A stretch of 64,000 nucleotides of DNA, taken from the NCBI GenBank assembly GCA_003281125.1, contig QCCW01000001.1, positions 50,284-114,283 on the forward strand, written 5' to 3'. The position numbers were made by a program, and so were the translations under genes. The first letter of the stretch is position 1, and each line of letters begins with the position of its first letter. Of this stretch, positions 43,110-53,647 are shown in pieces. This DNA comes from Prochlorococcus sp. AG-347-N23. Its GTDB lineage: Bacteria; Cyanobacteriota; Cyanobacteriia; PCC-6307; Cyanobiaceae. Under the pieces are notes generated by a model. The model ran no database searches, was not told where the DNA came from, and saw nothing but the letters and a program-made list of their open reading frames with translations.

Positions 43110-44114
43110 TTAGAAGGGATTTTCAAGTAAAATCGCATCTCCAGAATTATCTACAGCACTCTCTATAAAATCAGCAATTTTTAATGCTCTTGAGGCTTGC
43201 TCACCATCTACCTCAGGTATTTCTTTGCCCTGAACGCATTTAAGAAAATGCTCTAGTTCTGCATAAAGAGGCTCAATGGAAGTTGTGCTAACTTCTTCAA
43301 CATATCCATCATTTCTATAAACTAATTCTCCATGCTCTGCTGTGTATGATTCATGAGACTTTCGATGGATTTGTAAAGAGTGATTTAAGAAATCAGTCTC
43401 TACTAAGCCTTTTTGGCAGTGAGCACTTAAACTTCTAATTTTTTTGTGACTCATTTTACTTGCAGTTAGACTTGCAATAACATTATTTTTAAAAACTAAA
43501 GTAGCATTGACATAATCTATTAATCCTTCGCTATTTCTTCCTCCAACTGCTGCTAATTTTTGTATTTTTGAGTTTACAAGCTCCAAAATAAGATCAATGT
43601 CATGAATCATTAAATCCATTACTACAGATACATCATTTGCTCTGTCTGCATGAGGACTGTGCCTCCTTGCTTCTAAAACAACAATTTCTTCATTATTTAC
43701 TATTTTATTTAATTCTCTAAAAGCAGGATTAAATCTTTCAATATGCCCAACTTGTAATAGACAGTTACTTGTATTAGCGGCCTCTATTAAAGATTTTGCT
43801 TCCAACTCATTAGCTGCAATTGGTTTTTCAATGAGAACGTTAGCACCTCCCTTGAGACAATCTAGTCCTACTTTTTGGTGAAGTAGTGTAGGAACAGCTA
43901 TACAGATAGCATCAACTTTTGGAATTAAGTCTTTATAATCTTTGAACCATTCACATTGAAATTGCTCTATCGCTAATTTGCCTCTCTCTTCATTTGGATC
44001 TGCAACCCCAATGAGATTTGCATCTTTGAGCAAACTAAGTACTCGAGCATGATGCCAGCCCATATTCCCTATGCCTATGACTCCAACCTTTACCGGTGAT
44101 GAGGTTGGCTGCAT
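43110..44114 (-). CDS. Gfo/Idh/MocA family oxidoreductase
   Basis: VGVIGIGNMGWHHARVLSLL Rossmann; LIEKPIA. Confidence 0.9.
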   Translation of the reverse strand: MQPTSSPVKVGVIGIGNMGWHHARVLSLLKDANLIGVADPNEERGKLAIEQFQCEWFKDYKDLIPKVDAICIAVPTLLHQKVGLDCLKGGANVLIEKPIAANELEAKSLIEAANTSNCLLQVGHIERFNPAFRELNKIVNNEEIVVLEARRHSPHADRANDVSVVMDLMIHDIDLILELVNSKIQKLAAVGGRNSEGLIDYVNATLVFKNNVIASLTASKMSHKKIRSLSAHCQKGLVETDFLNHSLQIHRKSHESYTAEHGELVYRNDGYVEEVSTTSIEPLYAELEHFLKCVQGKEIPEVDGEQASRALKIADFIESAVDNSGDAILLENPF

Positions 44115-44164
44115 AATTTCAAATCCATATATTAATTATCATTATCCTCTATAGGAAGCCACAT

Positions 44165-45433
44165 TTAGGTTTTGGGAAGAATTATTTTAACACGATCAAT
44201 TTTTGGACCTGACATAGAAATAACTTCAAATTTCATGTTATTAAAATCTAAAACGTCGCCAATCTTTGGAACCATTTGAAATTTATCTAGCAGAAATCCA
44301 GCAAGAGTATGATAGTCTGCACCTTCTGGAATAGAACATCCTAACTTTTTATTGATATCTATAATTTCTGATTTTCCAGCTATTGACCATTTTTTAGAGA
44401 AATTATCTAACATTCTCATATCTGAATTAATTCTATTATTGAGCATTTCCTCTCCAACTATTTCGCCATTTAGATCAGCTGCGGTTATGAGTCCCTCTGT
44501 TCCACCGTGTTCATCAACTACCAGCAAGAACGGATTATAGTCTCTTACTATTGGAAATATTTCTGCTAGTGAACATGTCTCTATTATTTTTGTTACTGGT
44601 AAAAGGAATGGCTCTAATAATGTATCGGCTTCCATTTCGCCTTTTGATATTGGCTTAGCTAGATATCGCATATCTAATACACCTAATACATCATCTAAAG
44701 ACTCACCAATCACAAAGAAGCGAGCATGTCGAGTTTTATCTACTTGTTTCATAAGTTCTGAAAAGGTTATATTTTTTGGCAAAGTTACCATTTCAGATCT
44801 TGGAATCATCACTTCTTTAACCTGTGTATCTTTTAAAGCAAAAACTCCTTCAAGAATATTCTTCTCATCTGGTTTTAAACCTGTTACGTTATCTGTTTCA
44901 ATAAGAGTTTCTAATTCTCCAGCAGATAAACCCGAATTTAAAGAATCCCATTTGTTATTTAAATTGAACAAGCCTAAACAGGCGCTAGCAAAGAATTCTA
45001 TTACCCTAACTATAGGATTCATACCTTTTCTAACGGCATCGAATATTGTAGTTAACCTTAATGCAGCAGATTCTGGATTATTAATTACTAGGGCTTTAGG
45101 AATAAGTCCAGAAACAAGAGTAACAACTAAAACAACAAATAAGAAAAATAGAAGATCATAAAATCTATTTGACAAAATATTGCTTTTCCAATAATCATTT
45201 GCAAGATTATTGCTGAGCCATCCAATTGCAATTAGTGAAATTGTTACTCCAAATTGAGAAGCAATTAATGAAGATCTAAAGCGTTTTTGAATTTTTAAAA
45301 TTGAAAATGCTCCTTTCTTTTTTTCTTCTATTAACCTTAAAACTTTACTTGGTCTAATTAATAAAAAAGAGAGTTCACTTGCTGCGAAAAAAGCTGGGAA
45401 AAATAAAAGAAATAAAAGTAGAGTTATTTTCAT
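44165..45433 (-). CDS. CNNM/CorC (HlyC) family transporter-associated protein with CBS domains
   Basis: DUF21 TM region; VKEVMIPRSEMVTLP; CBS; VVDEHGGTEGLITAADL. Confidence 0.9.
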   Translation of the reverse strand: MKITLLLFLLFFPAFFAASELSFLLIRPSKVLRLIEEKKKGAFSILKIQKRFRSSLIASQFGVTISLIAIGWLSNNLANDYWKSNILSNRFYDLLFFLFVVLVVTLVSGLIPKALVINNPESAALRLTTIFDAVRKGMNPIVRVIEFFASACLGLFNLNNKWDSLNSGLSAGELETLIETDNVTGLKPDEKNILEGVFALKDTQVKEVMIPRSEMVTLPKNITFSELMKQVDKTRHARFFVIGESLDDVLGVLDMRYLAKPISKGEMEADTLLEPFLLPVTKIIETCSLAEIFPIVRDYNPFLLVVDEHGGTEGLITAADLNGEIVGEEMLNNRINSDMRMLDNFSKKWSIAGKSEIIDINKKLGCSIPEGADYHTLAGFLLDKFQMVPKIGDVLDFNNMKFEVISMSGPKIDRVKIILPKT

Positions 45434-45451
45434 TCAATGACAAATTAATAA

Positions 45452-45524
45452 TGGGGGTGGCGAGGATCGAACTCGCCTTAGCCAAATTATGAGTTTGGTG
45501 CATTCACCAGATTGCTACACCCCC
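45452..45524 (-). tRNA. tRNA-Met(CAU) (elongator-type; could be tRNA-Ile2)
   Basis: Minus strand GGGGGTGTAGCAATCTGGTGAATGCACCAAACTCATAATTTGGCTAAGGCGAGTTCGATCCTCGCCACCCCCA. Confidence 0.9.
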
Positions 45525-45665
45525 AGGGAAATTTATGTAATTTTAATTACATTGAATTTCAATATACAATATAAAAATAATATTTCAAAAAATACCTCAT
45601 TTGGAAGTTTTTGTGAGATTTCTTTTTTTTCTTCTAATCTTTAAATATCAATTTAACTTTCACTA

Positions 45666-46226
45666 ATGGGCCAATTTTCTGATAAGTATGATTTAAATAA
45701 AGCAAAATTGTTAAAGCAGTTAATTGAAAAATCTTACAAGAAAGGAAACTTCACTTTATCTTCAGGAAAAAAAAGCAGTCATTACTTGAACTGTAAACCA
45801 GTTTCATTAAATGGTGAAGGCTTAAACTTAATAAGTGATTTATTTTTAGAGTTGAAGGACTCAAGGTCAAAAGCTGTAGCAGGATTGACATTAGGTGCTG
45901 ACCCTATAGTAAGTGGATTAATTGTCAAAGCAGCTTTACATGGCCTAGACCTCGATGGTTTAATAATTCGGAAAGAAATCAAAAAATACGGTACCAAAGC
46001 TGGAATAGAGGGTCCTATATTAGAAGAAGGAACTTTGGTAACTGTTTTAGAGGATGTCGTTACAACTGCTGGTTCAGTGATAAAAGCTGTAAAAAAGTTA
46101 CGCGAAAATAATTATGTTGTTGAGGAAGTTTTGTCTATAGTTGATAGGCAAGAAGGGGGATTAAAAGCCCTTGAAGATGAAAATGTTAAATTAAAAAGTC
46201 TTTTTACAATAAAAGACTTTTTATAA
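45666..46226 (+). CDS. pyrE: Orotate phosphoribosyltransferase
   Basis: [36 protein letters not shown]. Confidence 0.95.
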   Translation: MGQFSDKYDLNKAKLLKQLIEKSYKKGNFTLSSGKKSSHYLNCKPVSLNGEGLNLISDLFLELKDSRSKAVAGLTLGADPIVSGLIVKAALHGLDLDGLIIRKEIKKYGTKAGIEGPILEEGTLVTVLEDVVTTAGSVIKAVKKLRENNYVVEEVLSIVDRQEGGLKALEDENVKLKSLFTIKDFL

Positions 46227-46236
46227 ATATTTCAAA

Positions 46237-47073
46237 ATGCAAGATATAACAAAAAAGTTTTGGCTTGAAAAATTTGATTGTTTTTCTATTACTGGAAAAG
46301 ATGCCAGAAAATTTTTGAATGGAATAACAACTGGTAATATTCTTAATTCAGAAAATAAATTTATCAAAACTTGTTGGTTAACTCCAAATGGAGTTCTCAG
46401 GTCATTAATTGAAATTATTTTTTTAGAAAGAAACTTAGAAGTAATTATCTTGTCGGGTAATACTAATGAAATAATTGATTACTTTAATAAAATTATTTTT
46501 CCAGCTGACGATGTACTTCTAAGTGAACCTTTCTTGATAAATAGAATTCAGGAAATTGATGAATCTAGTTCATGGAGAACTTACCAGCCTATTTTCTTCA
46601 AAAAAGAAGATAAAGAATTTGAAATATATAAAAATAAACTAAATTTACTAAATCCCAATGATTTAAAACTTTGGAAGATTAATCAGGCAATACCCTCATT
46701 AGAAATGGAAATAAACGGAAAAAATAATCCTCTTGAGCTTGGATTACAAGATCTTATAGATTTTAATAAAGGTTGTTATTTAGGACAAGAAACAATGTCA
46801 AAAATAAAAAATGTTTCTTCTTTAAAACAGGAAATAAGAATTTGGAAATCATTTGAATCTAATTTGAATTTAGACGTTGAAGATAAAAATTTATATATAA
46901 ATTCTGCCAAGGATATTTCTGTAGGCAAAATCACTAGTTTTTTCAAATCAGATTCTCAAATAACAGGTTTAGCAATGATAAAAAGAAAATATTTAAAGGA
47001 AGGAAGTTATTTTTTTTCTGAAATTTTTGGAAAAATTATTATTAATAAATCTGTAGGATCAATTTTTCTTTAA
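46237..47073 (+). CDS. YgfZ/GcvT-like folate-binding protein
   Basis: DFNKGCYLGQETMSKIKN (K-G-C-Y-x-G-Q-E signature). Confidence 0.88.
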   Translation: MQDITKKFWLEKFDCFSITGKDARKFLNGITTGNILNSENKFIKTCWLTPNGVLRSLIEIIFLERNLEVIILSGNTNEIIDYFNKIIFPADDVLLSEPFLINRIQEIDESSSWRTYQPIFFKKEDKEFEIYKNKLNLLNPNDLKLWKINQAIPSLEMEINGKNNPLELGLQDLIDFNKGCYLGQETMSKIKNVSSLKQEIRIWKSFESNLNLDVEDKNLYINSAKDISVGKITSFFKSDSQITGLAMIKRKYLKEGSYFFSEIFGKIIINKSVGSIFL

Positions 47074-48474
47074 TTGATTTTTGATTAAATATTCTGCAAT
47101 TTGTAGAGTAGCCAAACAATCATCTTTGTTATATTGGATAATTTTTTTTAAAAATATTTCGTTTTTTGTAATTTGATATTGAATCCACCAATAAAGGGCT
47201 TTCGAACCACTTACATTTTTATGCATCCATTCAAATCCAAGCCAATTAGAAACAGTTTTTAAGCCATAGTTTTTTAGTGGTAATACCCAAGACTTTCTTA
47301 TTAAGGTATGTAAGTCAATAAATCTGGAGGAAAGTGAATCAATTTCTTCAAAACTAAAATTTAGTTCTTTAGCAATATTAATTATTGATATTTTTTCAGT
47401 TTCTCCGTAATGCAAAACTGGCCATTCCTTGTGTGAAAAAAGTATTTCAAGAATTTTCCTGTAAGATTCTCCTTTATTGTTTTTGAGATTTAAGATAGGT
47501 TCATAAATAAGATCTTCTTTTTTTAGAGTCAAATCATTTACTTTTAAAAATCCATATAAAAAATCATGCTTTTCATCTGGATTTGACTCAATATCAAATA
47601 TATAAAATCCCGAACATATTTTTTCTAATAGATCTTCGGTATTTTTAATGGAAATGAAATATGGTTCTCCAGAAATATATGCTTGTGCTTGCTTTACAAA
47701 TATGGATGCTTTTTCATACTTCTGATCTTTGAATTTAGATAATTTCTCTCCAAGTTGTTTTTCGCTATACGAAGCTAATGTTTGGGTATTAGTTATTCCG
47801 TTTGCTTTGAGTAACGAGGCCGTTTTGGACCCTATCCCATCTATATCTGTTAGATATCCATTTTCTTTTGCTTCTTTGTCACAAAATTTTTGCCAGGAAC
47901 AAATAGTACATTTTTTTCTATCTTGAGTTATTTCTGGTATAGATCCCTCCAAGCATTCATTCAAATTTAATAAAACATTTAAAACTTTTTTTCTTAATTT
48001 TTTATTTAAATAAATTTCTTCAGCTTTAACTTTTTTATAAAAAGTTGAAATAACTAATCCTTTCTCAATTTTAGATTCTTGAAAAGATTCCAAAAGCATA
48101 GAACAAAAAGCTAAGTCGAATAAATGTTCTTTAGTTGTTTTGTGGCCTAACTTATAAACAACAGGTAAATATTTATATTCCCCCCATTTACTTTTACCTT
48201 TAGTCTTTAAAAGTAATTGTGGAAGTACCTCTACGTTTATATTTTGGAAAAGATTCCCTTTGATTTTTAATCCAATTACCCCTTGATAACCATTTTCACA
48301 GGCTTTTAATCCTGTATATATTTCACCATTACAAAATTCAGAGAAAATACGAAACTGATTAATTTTATCTATCGCTTTATGGGGAGACCAAACTTCATAA
48401 GATTTTTTACCCTTAAAATCGAGCCATGCTTTTCTTTTGCATCTTGTAAAACTTTTTAAATGAAGAGAATTCAA
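47059..48474 (-). CDS. TM0106-type RecB/Cas4-like + HhH + DEDD exonuclease-like fusion protein
   Basis: RCKRKAWLD; C-x2-C-x5-C (CTICSWQKFC); DIDGIGSKTASLLKANGI HhH; FDIESNPDE and YNKDDCLAT. Confidence 0.75.
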   Translation of the reverse strand: MNSLHLKSFTRCKRKAWLDFKGKKSYEVWSPHKAIDKINQFRIFSEFCNGEIYTGLKACENGYQGVIGLKIKGNLFQNINVEVLPQLLLKTKGKSKWGEYKYLPVVYKLGHKTTKEHLFDLAFCSMLLESFQESKIEKGLVISTFYKKVKAEEIYLNKKLRKKVLNVLLNLNECLEGSIPEITQDRKKCTICSWQKFCDKEAKENGYLTDIDGIGSKTASLLKANGITNTQTLASYSEKQLGEKLSKFKDQKYEKASIFVKQAQAYISGEPYFISIKNTEDLLEKICSGFYIFDIESNPDEKHDFLYGFLKVNDLTLKKEDLIYEPILNLKNNKGESYRKILEILFSHKEWPVLHYGETEKISIINIAKELNFSFEEIDSLSSRFIDLHTLIRKSWVLPLKNYGLKTVSNWLGFEWMHKNVSGSKALYWWIQYQITKNEIFLKKIIQYNKDDCLATLQIAEYLIKNQLKKN

Positions 48475-48547
48475 ATTATTTTTTAAGGGAGGTTTTAAAA
48501 TTGACTCATATAAATTAGTATAGATAATTAAAAGAAATCAAGGAAAT

Positions 48548-50002
48548 TTGAGAGCTGATAAATTAGATAATATAAAATTTGGAACTGATGGTTGGAGAGG
48601 AATTATTGGTTTTGACTTTAACCTGTCCAATCTTTCAAGAGTTGTTGTCGCTGCATGTCAGGAGTTACATTATCAATACCATAAAAAAGTTAATTCAAAG
48701 AAAATTATTATTGGATATGATCGTAGATTTATGGCTTGTGAATTCGCCAAGCAAATAGTGCCTTTTGTAAGAGGATGTGGTTTCGAGCCGATCTTATCTG
48801 ACAGCTTTGTTACAACACCCTCTTGCAGTTTCTATGCCAGAGAAGTTGGTTGTCTTGGAGCGTTAGTAATTACAGCAAGTCATAATCCATATAATTGGCT
48901 AGGTCTGAAAATAAAGAGCTTTAATGGATGTTCTGTTGACGAATCTTTTACAAGTGAAGTTGAAAAAAGATTAATGCTTGGAAATTCAATTGAAAAAATA
49001 GATGGTATTAATCAATTTGTAGATATTAAGAAATTTCATTTAGATAGAATTAAATCCCTTTTTGATATTGACTATATTTCTAAGAGATTAAAAAAAATGA
49101 AATTGAGAATTTTTGTAGATTCTATGCATGGTTCAGCAGCAAATTGTATGGCTGAGATTTTTGCTTCTAATGATTTAGAAGTTATTTCAGAAATCAGGAA
49201 AGATGCTGATCCTTTTTTTGGAGGAAAACCTCCTGAACCTCTTTTGAATTATGCAGATGATCTAAAACAAACACTAATAAAAAATTCAACAAATGAAGTG
49301 AAAACTTTAGGAATAATATTTGATGGTGATGGTGATAGAATTGCGGCAATTGATGAAAAAGGAAGATACTCTAGTACTCAAGATTTACTTCCATTCTTTA
49401 TTAGCTATTTGGGCGAAATTAAAAATAATTCTTATCCAGTTTTAAAGACTGTTAGTGGTTCAGATATTATTAAAAATATATCAGAGAGTCAAAATAGAGA
49501 TGTTTTTGAACTTCCAGTTGGCTTTAAATATATTGCTGAAAAAATGATTAAAGAAAAAATATTTATTGGGGGAGAGGAATCTGGGGGAGTTGGTTTTGGT
49601 GACTTTATGCCTGAAAGAGATGCTCTATATGCAGCGATGGTTTTATTAAATGGAATTGCTGAAAAATCTCAATATTTATATAAAACCTTAGATGAAATTC
49701 AAGAAGATTTTGGGCCAAGTTTTTATAAAAGAATTGATATTAAATTTCCAAATCAGTCAGAAAAAAATAACGTAAAAGAATTTATCATAGATAATATTCC
49801 TGAGAATATTAATAATCACAAGTTAAAAAGTATCTCAAAGATAGATGGAATAAAGTTGAGAATTGATAAAAATTTTTGGCTTCTTTTTAGGTTTTCAGGA
49901 ACGGAACATCTTTTAAGGTTATATTGTGAAGCACCAAAAGAATCTTATCTAATTGAGGTATTAGAGTGGGGTCAAGAATTTATAAATTTAGCAGGAAAAT
50001 AA
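48548..50002 (+). CDS. Phosphoglucomutase/phosphomannomutase family protein (TTG start)
   Basis: FGTDGWRGIIG, VITASHNPYNWLGLK, DGDGDRIAAID, FRFSGTEHLLRLY. Confidence 0.93.
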   Translation: MRADKLDNIKFGTDGWRGIIGFDFNLSNLSRVVVAACQELHYQYHKKVNSKKIIIGYDRRFMACEFAKQIVPFVRGCGFEPILSDSFVTTPSCSFYAREVGCLGALVITASHNPYNWLGLKIKSFNGCSVDESFTSEVEKRLMLGNSIEKIDGINQFVDIKKFHLDRIKSLFDIDYISKRLKKMKLRIFVDSMHGSAANCMAEIFASNDLEVISEIRKDADPFFGGKPPEPLLNYADDLKQTLIKNSTNEVKTLGIIFDGDGDRIAAIDEKGRYSSTQDLLPFFISYLGEIKNNSYPVLKTVSGSDIIKNISESQNRDVFELPVGFKYIAEKMIKEKIFIGGEESGGVGFGDFMPERDALYAAMVLLNGIAEKSQYLYKTLDEIQEDFGPSFYKRIDIKFPNQSEKNNVKEFIIDNIPENINNHKLKSISKIDGIKLRIDKNFWLLFRFSGTEHLLRLYCEAPKESYLIEVLEWGQEFINLAGK

Positions 50003-50004
50003 GG

Positions 50005-50580
50005 ATGAAAAATTTATATTTAGCGAGTAAGAATAAAGGCAAAATTGAAGAATATAAGAAATTGCTTGCTGGAGTTAATTGTAAATTATTACTCCAGCCA
50101 GAATCATTAGAAGTTGAAGAGGATGGACTGACATTTAGAGATAATGCAATTAAAAAAGCGAGTGAAGTTTCGAGAAAAACGAATAATTTTTCAATAGCAG
50201 ATGATTCAGGTATTTGTATTGAAGCACTAGGTGGTAAGCCAGGCATTTACTCATCTAGATATGCAGAAAATGATCAGAAGAGAATTGAACGAGTTTTAAG
50301 CGAACTTAATGGAGTTCAAAATAGAAGTGCTTTCTTTATTGCTAATATTTGTGTTTGTTCCCCAAATGGTGAAGTGATTATTGAATCTGAGGCCAAATGT
50401 CATGGCAATATTATTTTAAACCCCAGAGGAAGAAGTGGTTTTGGGTATGACCCAATTTTTGAGGAGAGTTATACCAGATTAACTTTCGCAGAAATGAATA
50501 ATGATATTAAAGACTCTTGTAGTCATAGAGGTAAAGCATTAAAAAAAATTATTCCAGATTTAATTGAAATTTTTTCTTAA
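50005..50580 (+). CDS. rdgB: RdgB/HAM1 family XTP/dITP diphosphatase
   Basis: LYLASKNKGKIEEYKKLL, FSIADDSGICIEALGGKPGIYSSRYA, GRSGFGYDPIF, SHRGKAL; start at 50005 preferred over 49966. Confidence 0.95.
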   Translation: MKNLYLASKNKGKIEEYKKLLAGVNCKLLLQPESLEVEEDGLTFRDNAIKKASEVSRKTNNFSIADDSGICIEALGGKPGIYSSRYAENDQKRIERVLSELNGVQNRSAFFIANICVCSPNGEVIIESEAKCHGNIILNPRGRSGFGYDPIFEESYTRLTFAEMNNDIKDSCSHRGKALKKIIPDLIEIFS

Positions 50581-50582
50581 TT

Positions 50583-52106
50583 TCAATTAACCCAAGATCC
50601 ATGAAGGCCATGAGGAATTGAAATAGGTAATTCATAAACAGCTAGTTCTTTTAAGTCTTTTGCGTCTAATATCACTAAATCGCTTCCTCTTCTTTCTCCG
50701 TTCCATATAAGTATAAATAAAAATCCCTCATCTTCTTTTGAAGAGTTTTCTGATGGAACCATAATTGGTTCACTAACAAATCCACTTGGACCTGCTGACC
50801 AAGAAATCTCTTCCTTAGAAGTTAAATTTATTTTTTTTATTGCTTGCAGTGGAGCGTTCCCCAGCTTTTGAGATGTGCTTGCCATCCAACTAAAAGTTGC
50901 TTTTAATCCTAAGTTTTTAGGATTAATAACAGCAAATTCACAACATTGTTCACTGTAAGTTTCAAGTTCACAAGTATTTGTCTTTAGATCGATAATTGAT
51001 CTTTTCAGTTTTCCCTCTGGATATTTATCGAAGTCAATATCTCTAAAATTCTCGTCTGGACCTACTGATGGGAAATCATCATAAAAAATACTATCTAATA
51101 CGATTTTGGAATCTTTTTCAAATGCGTTTACATGATGAAAAACGAATCCTTCTGGAGCATCTATTGTTAAAGGAGGCTGTCCTCTAAATAATCCACTTTC
51201 TCTGGGGATGATAAAAAACTTTGCCTTTTTATTTGGGTTTGACTTTAGACATTGTGCTGCTCCTCTTTGTCCCATTACAAATGGAAGAGGGTTGAAATCA
51301 ATAGCATTCTGTAAAAATATTGCCCAATTAGTTGTAATTGCGAAATCATGAAGGAATGCAAAGCCATTAAAGGTATCTTTTCTGTCAAAAATGAGCTCTC
51401 CAGAATTTGTACCAGCGTTATCAAATTCCATTAATCTAATGGTACTTTTTGGCCCGGTTTGTACTCCAAAAGTGACTAAAAGTTCTGAAGATGCATTTGA
51501 GTTTAAGTCTGTTTTGGGATGAGCACTGAATGCTTCGTTAGGCTTGAGTACCCCTTTTAATGTTGTTAAACCAATAGTGTCAAGACTATCAGGATCCATT
51601 GCATGTGGACCTGCTGCTTCCCATAATGCGAGAATTTCATCTCCTAATTTAATGACATGTGTATTAGCGATATTCTTGAATTTTAGATCTAATGCATTAT
51701 TTAAAATTCCTCCATTTTTTTGTGTTCCAAAAACACCTCTATAAATAAATTTATCTATTTTTTCTTCTTCCAAATAGCCTTTAGTTTTAACAAATCTATT
51801 TGTTAAGCAGGGCTGACCATTTTCGAATTTTATGGATGTTATCATCCCATCACCATCAAATGGATGATGAACCCATTGTCCACCTCTCTCTAATATTCCT
51901 GGTCCATTTCTTAATAATGTTCCATTTAAATTTTTAATATTATTACCTTTGCTAATTTTTAGAGGCTCTTTAGTTAGCTCCTTTTCTACATTTTGATAAG
52001 CACTTGACCAATCTTCTTTTTTAAAAATATTAAATTTATCAATTTTTTTATCTTGTAAATTAGTCACAACAAAACGATTACTTTCTCTATTTTCACCAAA
52101 AATCAA
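50583..52106 (-). CDS. Carotenoid cleavage oxygenase family protein
   Basis: NGTLLRNGPGILERGGQWVHHPFDGDGMI, FLHDFAITTNW, FHHVNAFE, PHGLHGSWV. Confidence 0.92.
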   Translation of the reverse strand: MIFGENRESNRFVVTNLQDKKIDKFNIFKKEDWSSAYQNVEKELTKEPLKISKGNNIKNLNGTLLRNGPGILERGGQWVHHPFDGDGMITSIKFENGQPCLTNRFVKTKGYLEEEKIDKFIYRGVFGTQKNGGILNNALDLKFKNIANTHVIKLGDEILALWEAAGPHAMDPDSLDTIGLTTLKGVLKPNEAFSAHPKTDLNSNASSELLVTFGVQTGPKSTIRLMEFDNAGTNSGELIFDRKDTFNGFAFLHDFAITTNWAIFLQNAIDFNPLPFVMGQRGAAQCLKSNPNKKAKFFIIPRESGLFRGQPPLTIDAPEGFVFHHVNAFEKDSKIVLDSIFYDDFPSVGPDENFRDIDFDKYPEGKLKRSIIDLKTNTCELETYSEQCCEFAVINPKNLGLKATFSWMASTSQKLGNAPLQAIKKINLTSKEEISWSAGPSGFVSEPIMVPSENSSKEDEGFLFILIWNGERRGSDLVILDAKDLKELAVYELPISIPHGLHGSWVN

Positions 52107-52139
52107 CTGAATTGTGGCTAATTCGAAAAAATTCCTATT

Positions 52140-52745
52140 TTATTGTTTTTCTAACATTCCTTTACTGCTTGGAATTGTATCAGATCTTCTTGGATCTATC
52201 TCGGTAGCCATTCTCATTGCTCTTGAAAAAGCTTTAAAGCAAGCCTCAACTATGTGATGTGAATTACTTCCTCGTATTTGATTAATATGCAGAGTAATAC
52301 CGCTATTATTTATAAAGGCAATAAAAAACTCTCTTACTAGTTCAGTATCATAATTTCCTATTCTAGGGGCTTTTAATTGAAGATCATAAGATAGATGCGG
52401 TCTACCAGAGCAGTCTAAAGTGACTTGAACTAATGCTTCATCTAATGGGGCAAAGAAATGTCCAAATCTGCCTATTCCTTTTCTTTCTCCCAAGGCTTTT
52501 GAAAATGCTTTGCCTAATGCGATTCCTACATCTTCATTTGTATGATGATCATCAATATGGGTATCTCCAATTGCTTTTATTTTTAAATCGAACAGACCAT
52601 GACTGGATATTTGATGAAGCATATGATCTAAGAATGGTATCCCCGTATCAATCTCAGAAATTCCATTTCCATCTAAGTTTATAAATACAGAAATATCTGT
52701 TTCATTCGTTTTTCTTTTTATTTCAGATTGCCTTAGAGATGACAT
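52140..52745 (-). CDS. hisB: Imidazoleglycerol-phosphate dehydratase
   Basis: [47 protein letters not shown]. Confidence 0.98.
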   Translation of the reverse strand: MSSLRQSEIKRKTNETDISVFINLDGNGISEIDTGIPFLDHMLHQISSHGLFDLKIKAIGDTHIDDHHTNEDVGIALGKAFSKALGERKGIGRFGHFFAPLDEALVQVTLDCSGRPHLSYDLQLKAPRIGNYDTELVREFFIAFINNSGITLHINQIRGSNSHHIVEACFKAFSRAMRMATEIDPRRSDTIPSSKGMLEKQ

Positions 52746-52765
52746 TTTTATGCAAAAAAATTAGT

Positions 52766-53548
52766 TTACATTCCATTAATGCAGTAACCCGCATCAACAT
52801 AAATTGTTTGGCCTGAAATGCCGCTAGAGAGATCACTTAATAAAAAAGCAGCTGTATTACCTACTTCTGTTTGAGTGACTGTTCTGCGTAAAGGAGCCTT
52901 TTCTTCAACGTTGTGAATCATATCTAAAATGCCACCTATAGCAGAACTCGCAAGTGTTCTTATAGGCCCAGCACTTATTGCGTTAACTCTGACTTGTTTT
53001 TCGGGACCAAGTTCTGCAGAAAGATATCTTACTGAAGCTTCTAAAGCTGCTTTAGCAACTCCCATCACGTTATAGTTAGGAATCGCCCTTTCTGAACCTA
53101 AATAAGTTAATGAGACAACTCCAGCACCATCACTAAAAAGTGGTTTTGCTGCTTTACATAAAGGTGCTATCGAATATGCACTTATATTAAGAGCCCTATC
53201 AAAACCCTCTGAAGTGGTAGCACTATAATCTCCAATTAATTCATCTCGTCCTGCAAATGCTAGGCAGTGAACTAATCCGTCAATTTGCCCCCAATTGTCT
53301 TTTATATTTTTAAAGATTTCTTCAATTTGAGCTGGATTTTGAACATCAAGAGGCAAAAATAACGATGGGTTTAAAGGTTCAGTTAGTTCTCTAACTTTAG
53401 ACTCGAATCTTCCCTTATCATCAGGCAAATATGTAATTCCAAGTTCTGCGCCAGCTTTTGAAAGTTGTTGAGCGATACCCCATGCTATTGAACGATTGTT
53501 GGCAATTCCCGTAACAAGAATTTTTTTGCCAGTTAGATTTAGAAGCAT
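52766..53548 (-). CDS. fabI: Enoyl-[acyl-carrier-protein] reductase (NADH)
   Basis: GIANNRSIAWGIAQQL, YNVMGVAKAALEASVRYLSAELG, NAISAGPIRTLA. Confidence 0.97.
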   Translation of the reverse strand: MLLNLTGKKILVTGIANNRSIAWGIAQQLSKAGAELGITYLPDDKGRFESKVRELTEPLNPSLFLPLDVQNPAQIEEIFKNIKDNWGQIDGLVHCLAFAGRDELIGDYSATTSEGFDRALNISAYSIAPLCKAAKPLFSDGAGVVSLTYLGSERAIPNYNVMGVAKAALEASVRYLSAELGPEKQVRVNAISAGPIRTLASSAIGGILDMIHNVEEKAPLRRTVTQTEVGNTAAFLLSDLSSGISGQTIYVDAGYCINGM

Positions 53549-53647
53549 TTTGTTTATTATTTCTATTATTCTCCTATATAAAAGTACCTATCTTTACGGA
53601 TTACTGCAAAATATACAATAATTTTCAAATATCAAATAATTTTTAAC

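Noticed and set aside
10463-45524. tRNA-Leu, tRNA-Arg and tRNA-Met loci as possible genomic-island insertion sites
   Set aside because: All three are flanked by ordinary core genes; no integrase, no duplicated tRNA 3' ends and no cargo were seen.
49966-50004. N-terminal extension (MGSRIYKFSRKIR) of the RdgB ORF
   Set aside because: Overlaps the 3' end of the upstream phosphomutase; family N-terminus begins MKNLYLASKNKGK at 50005.
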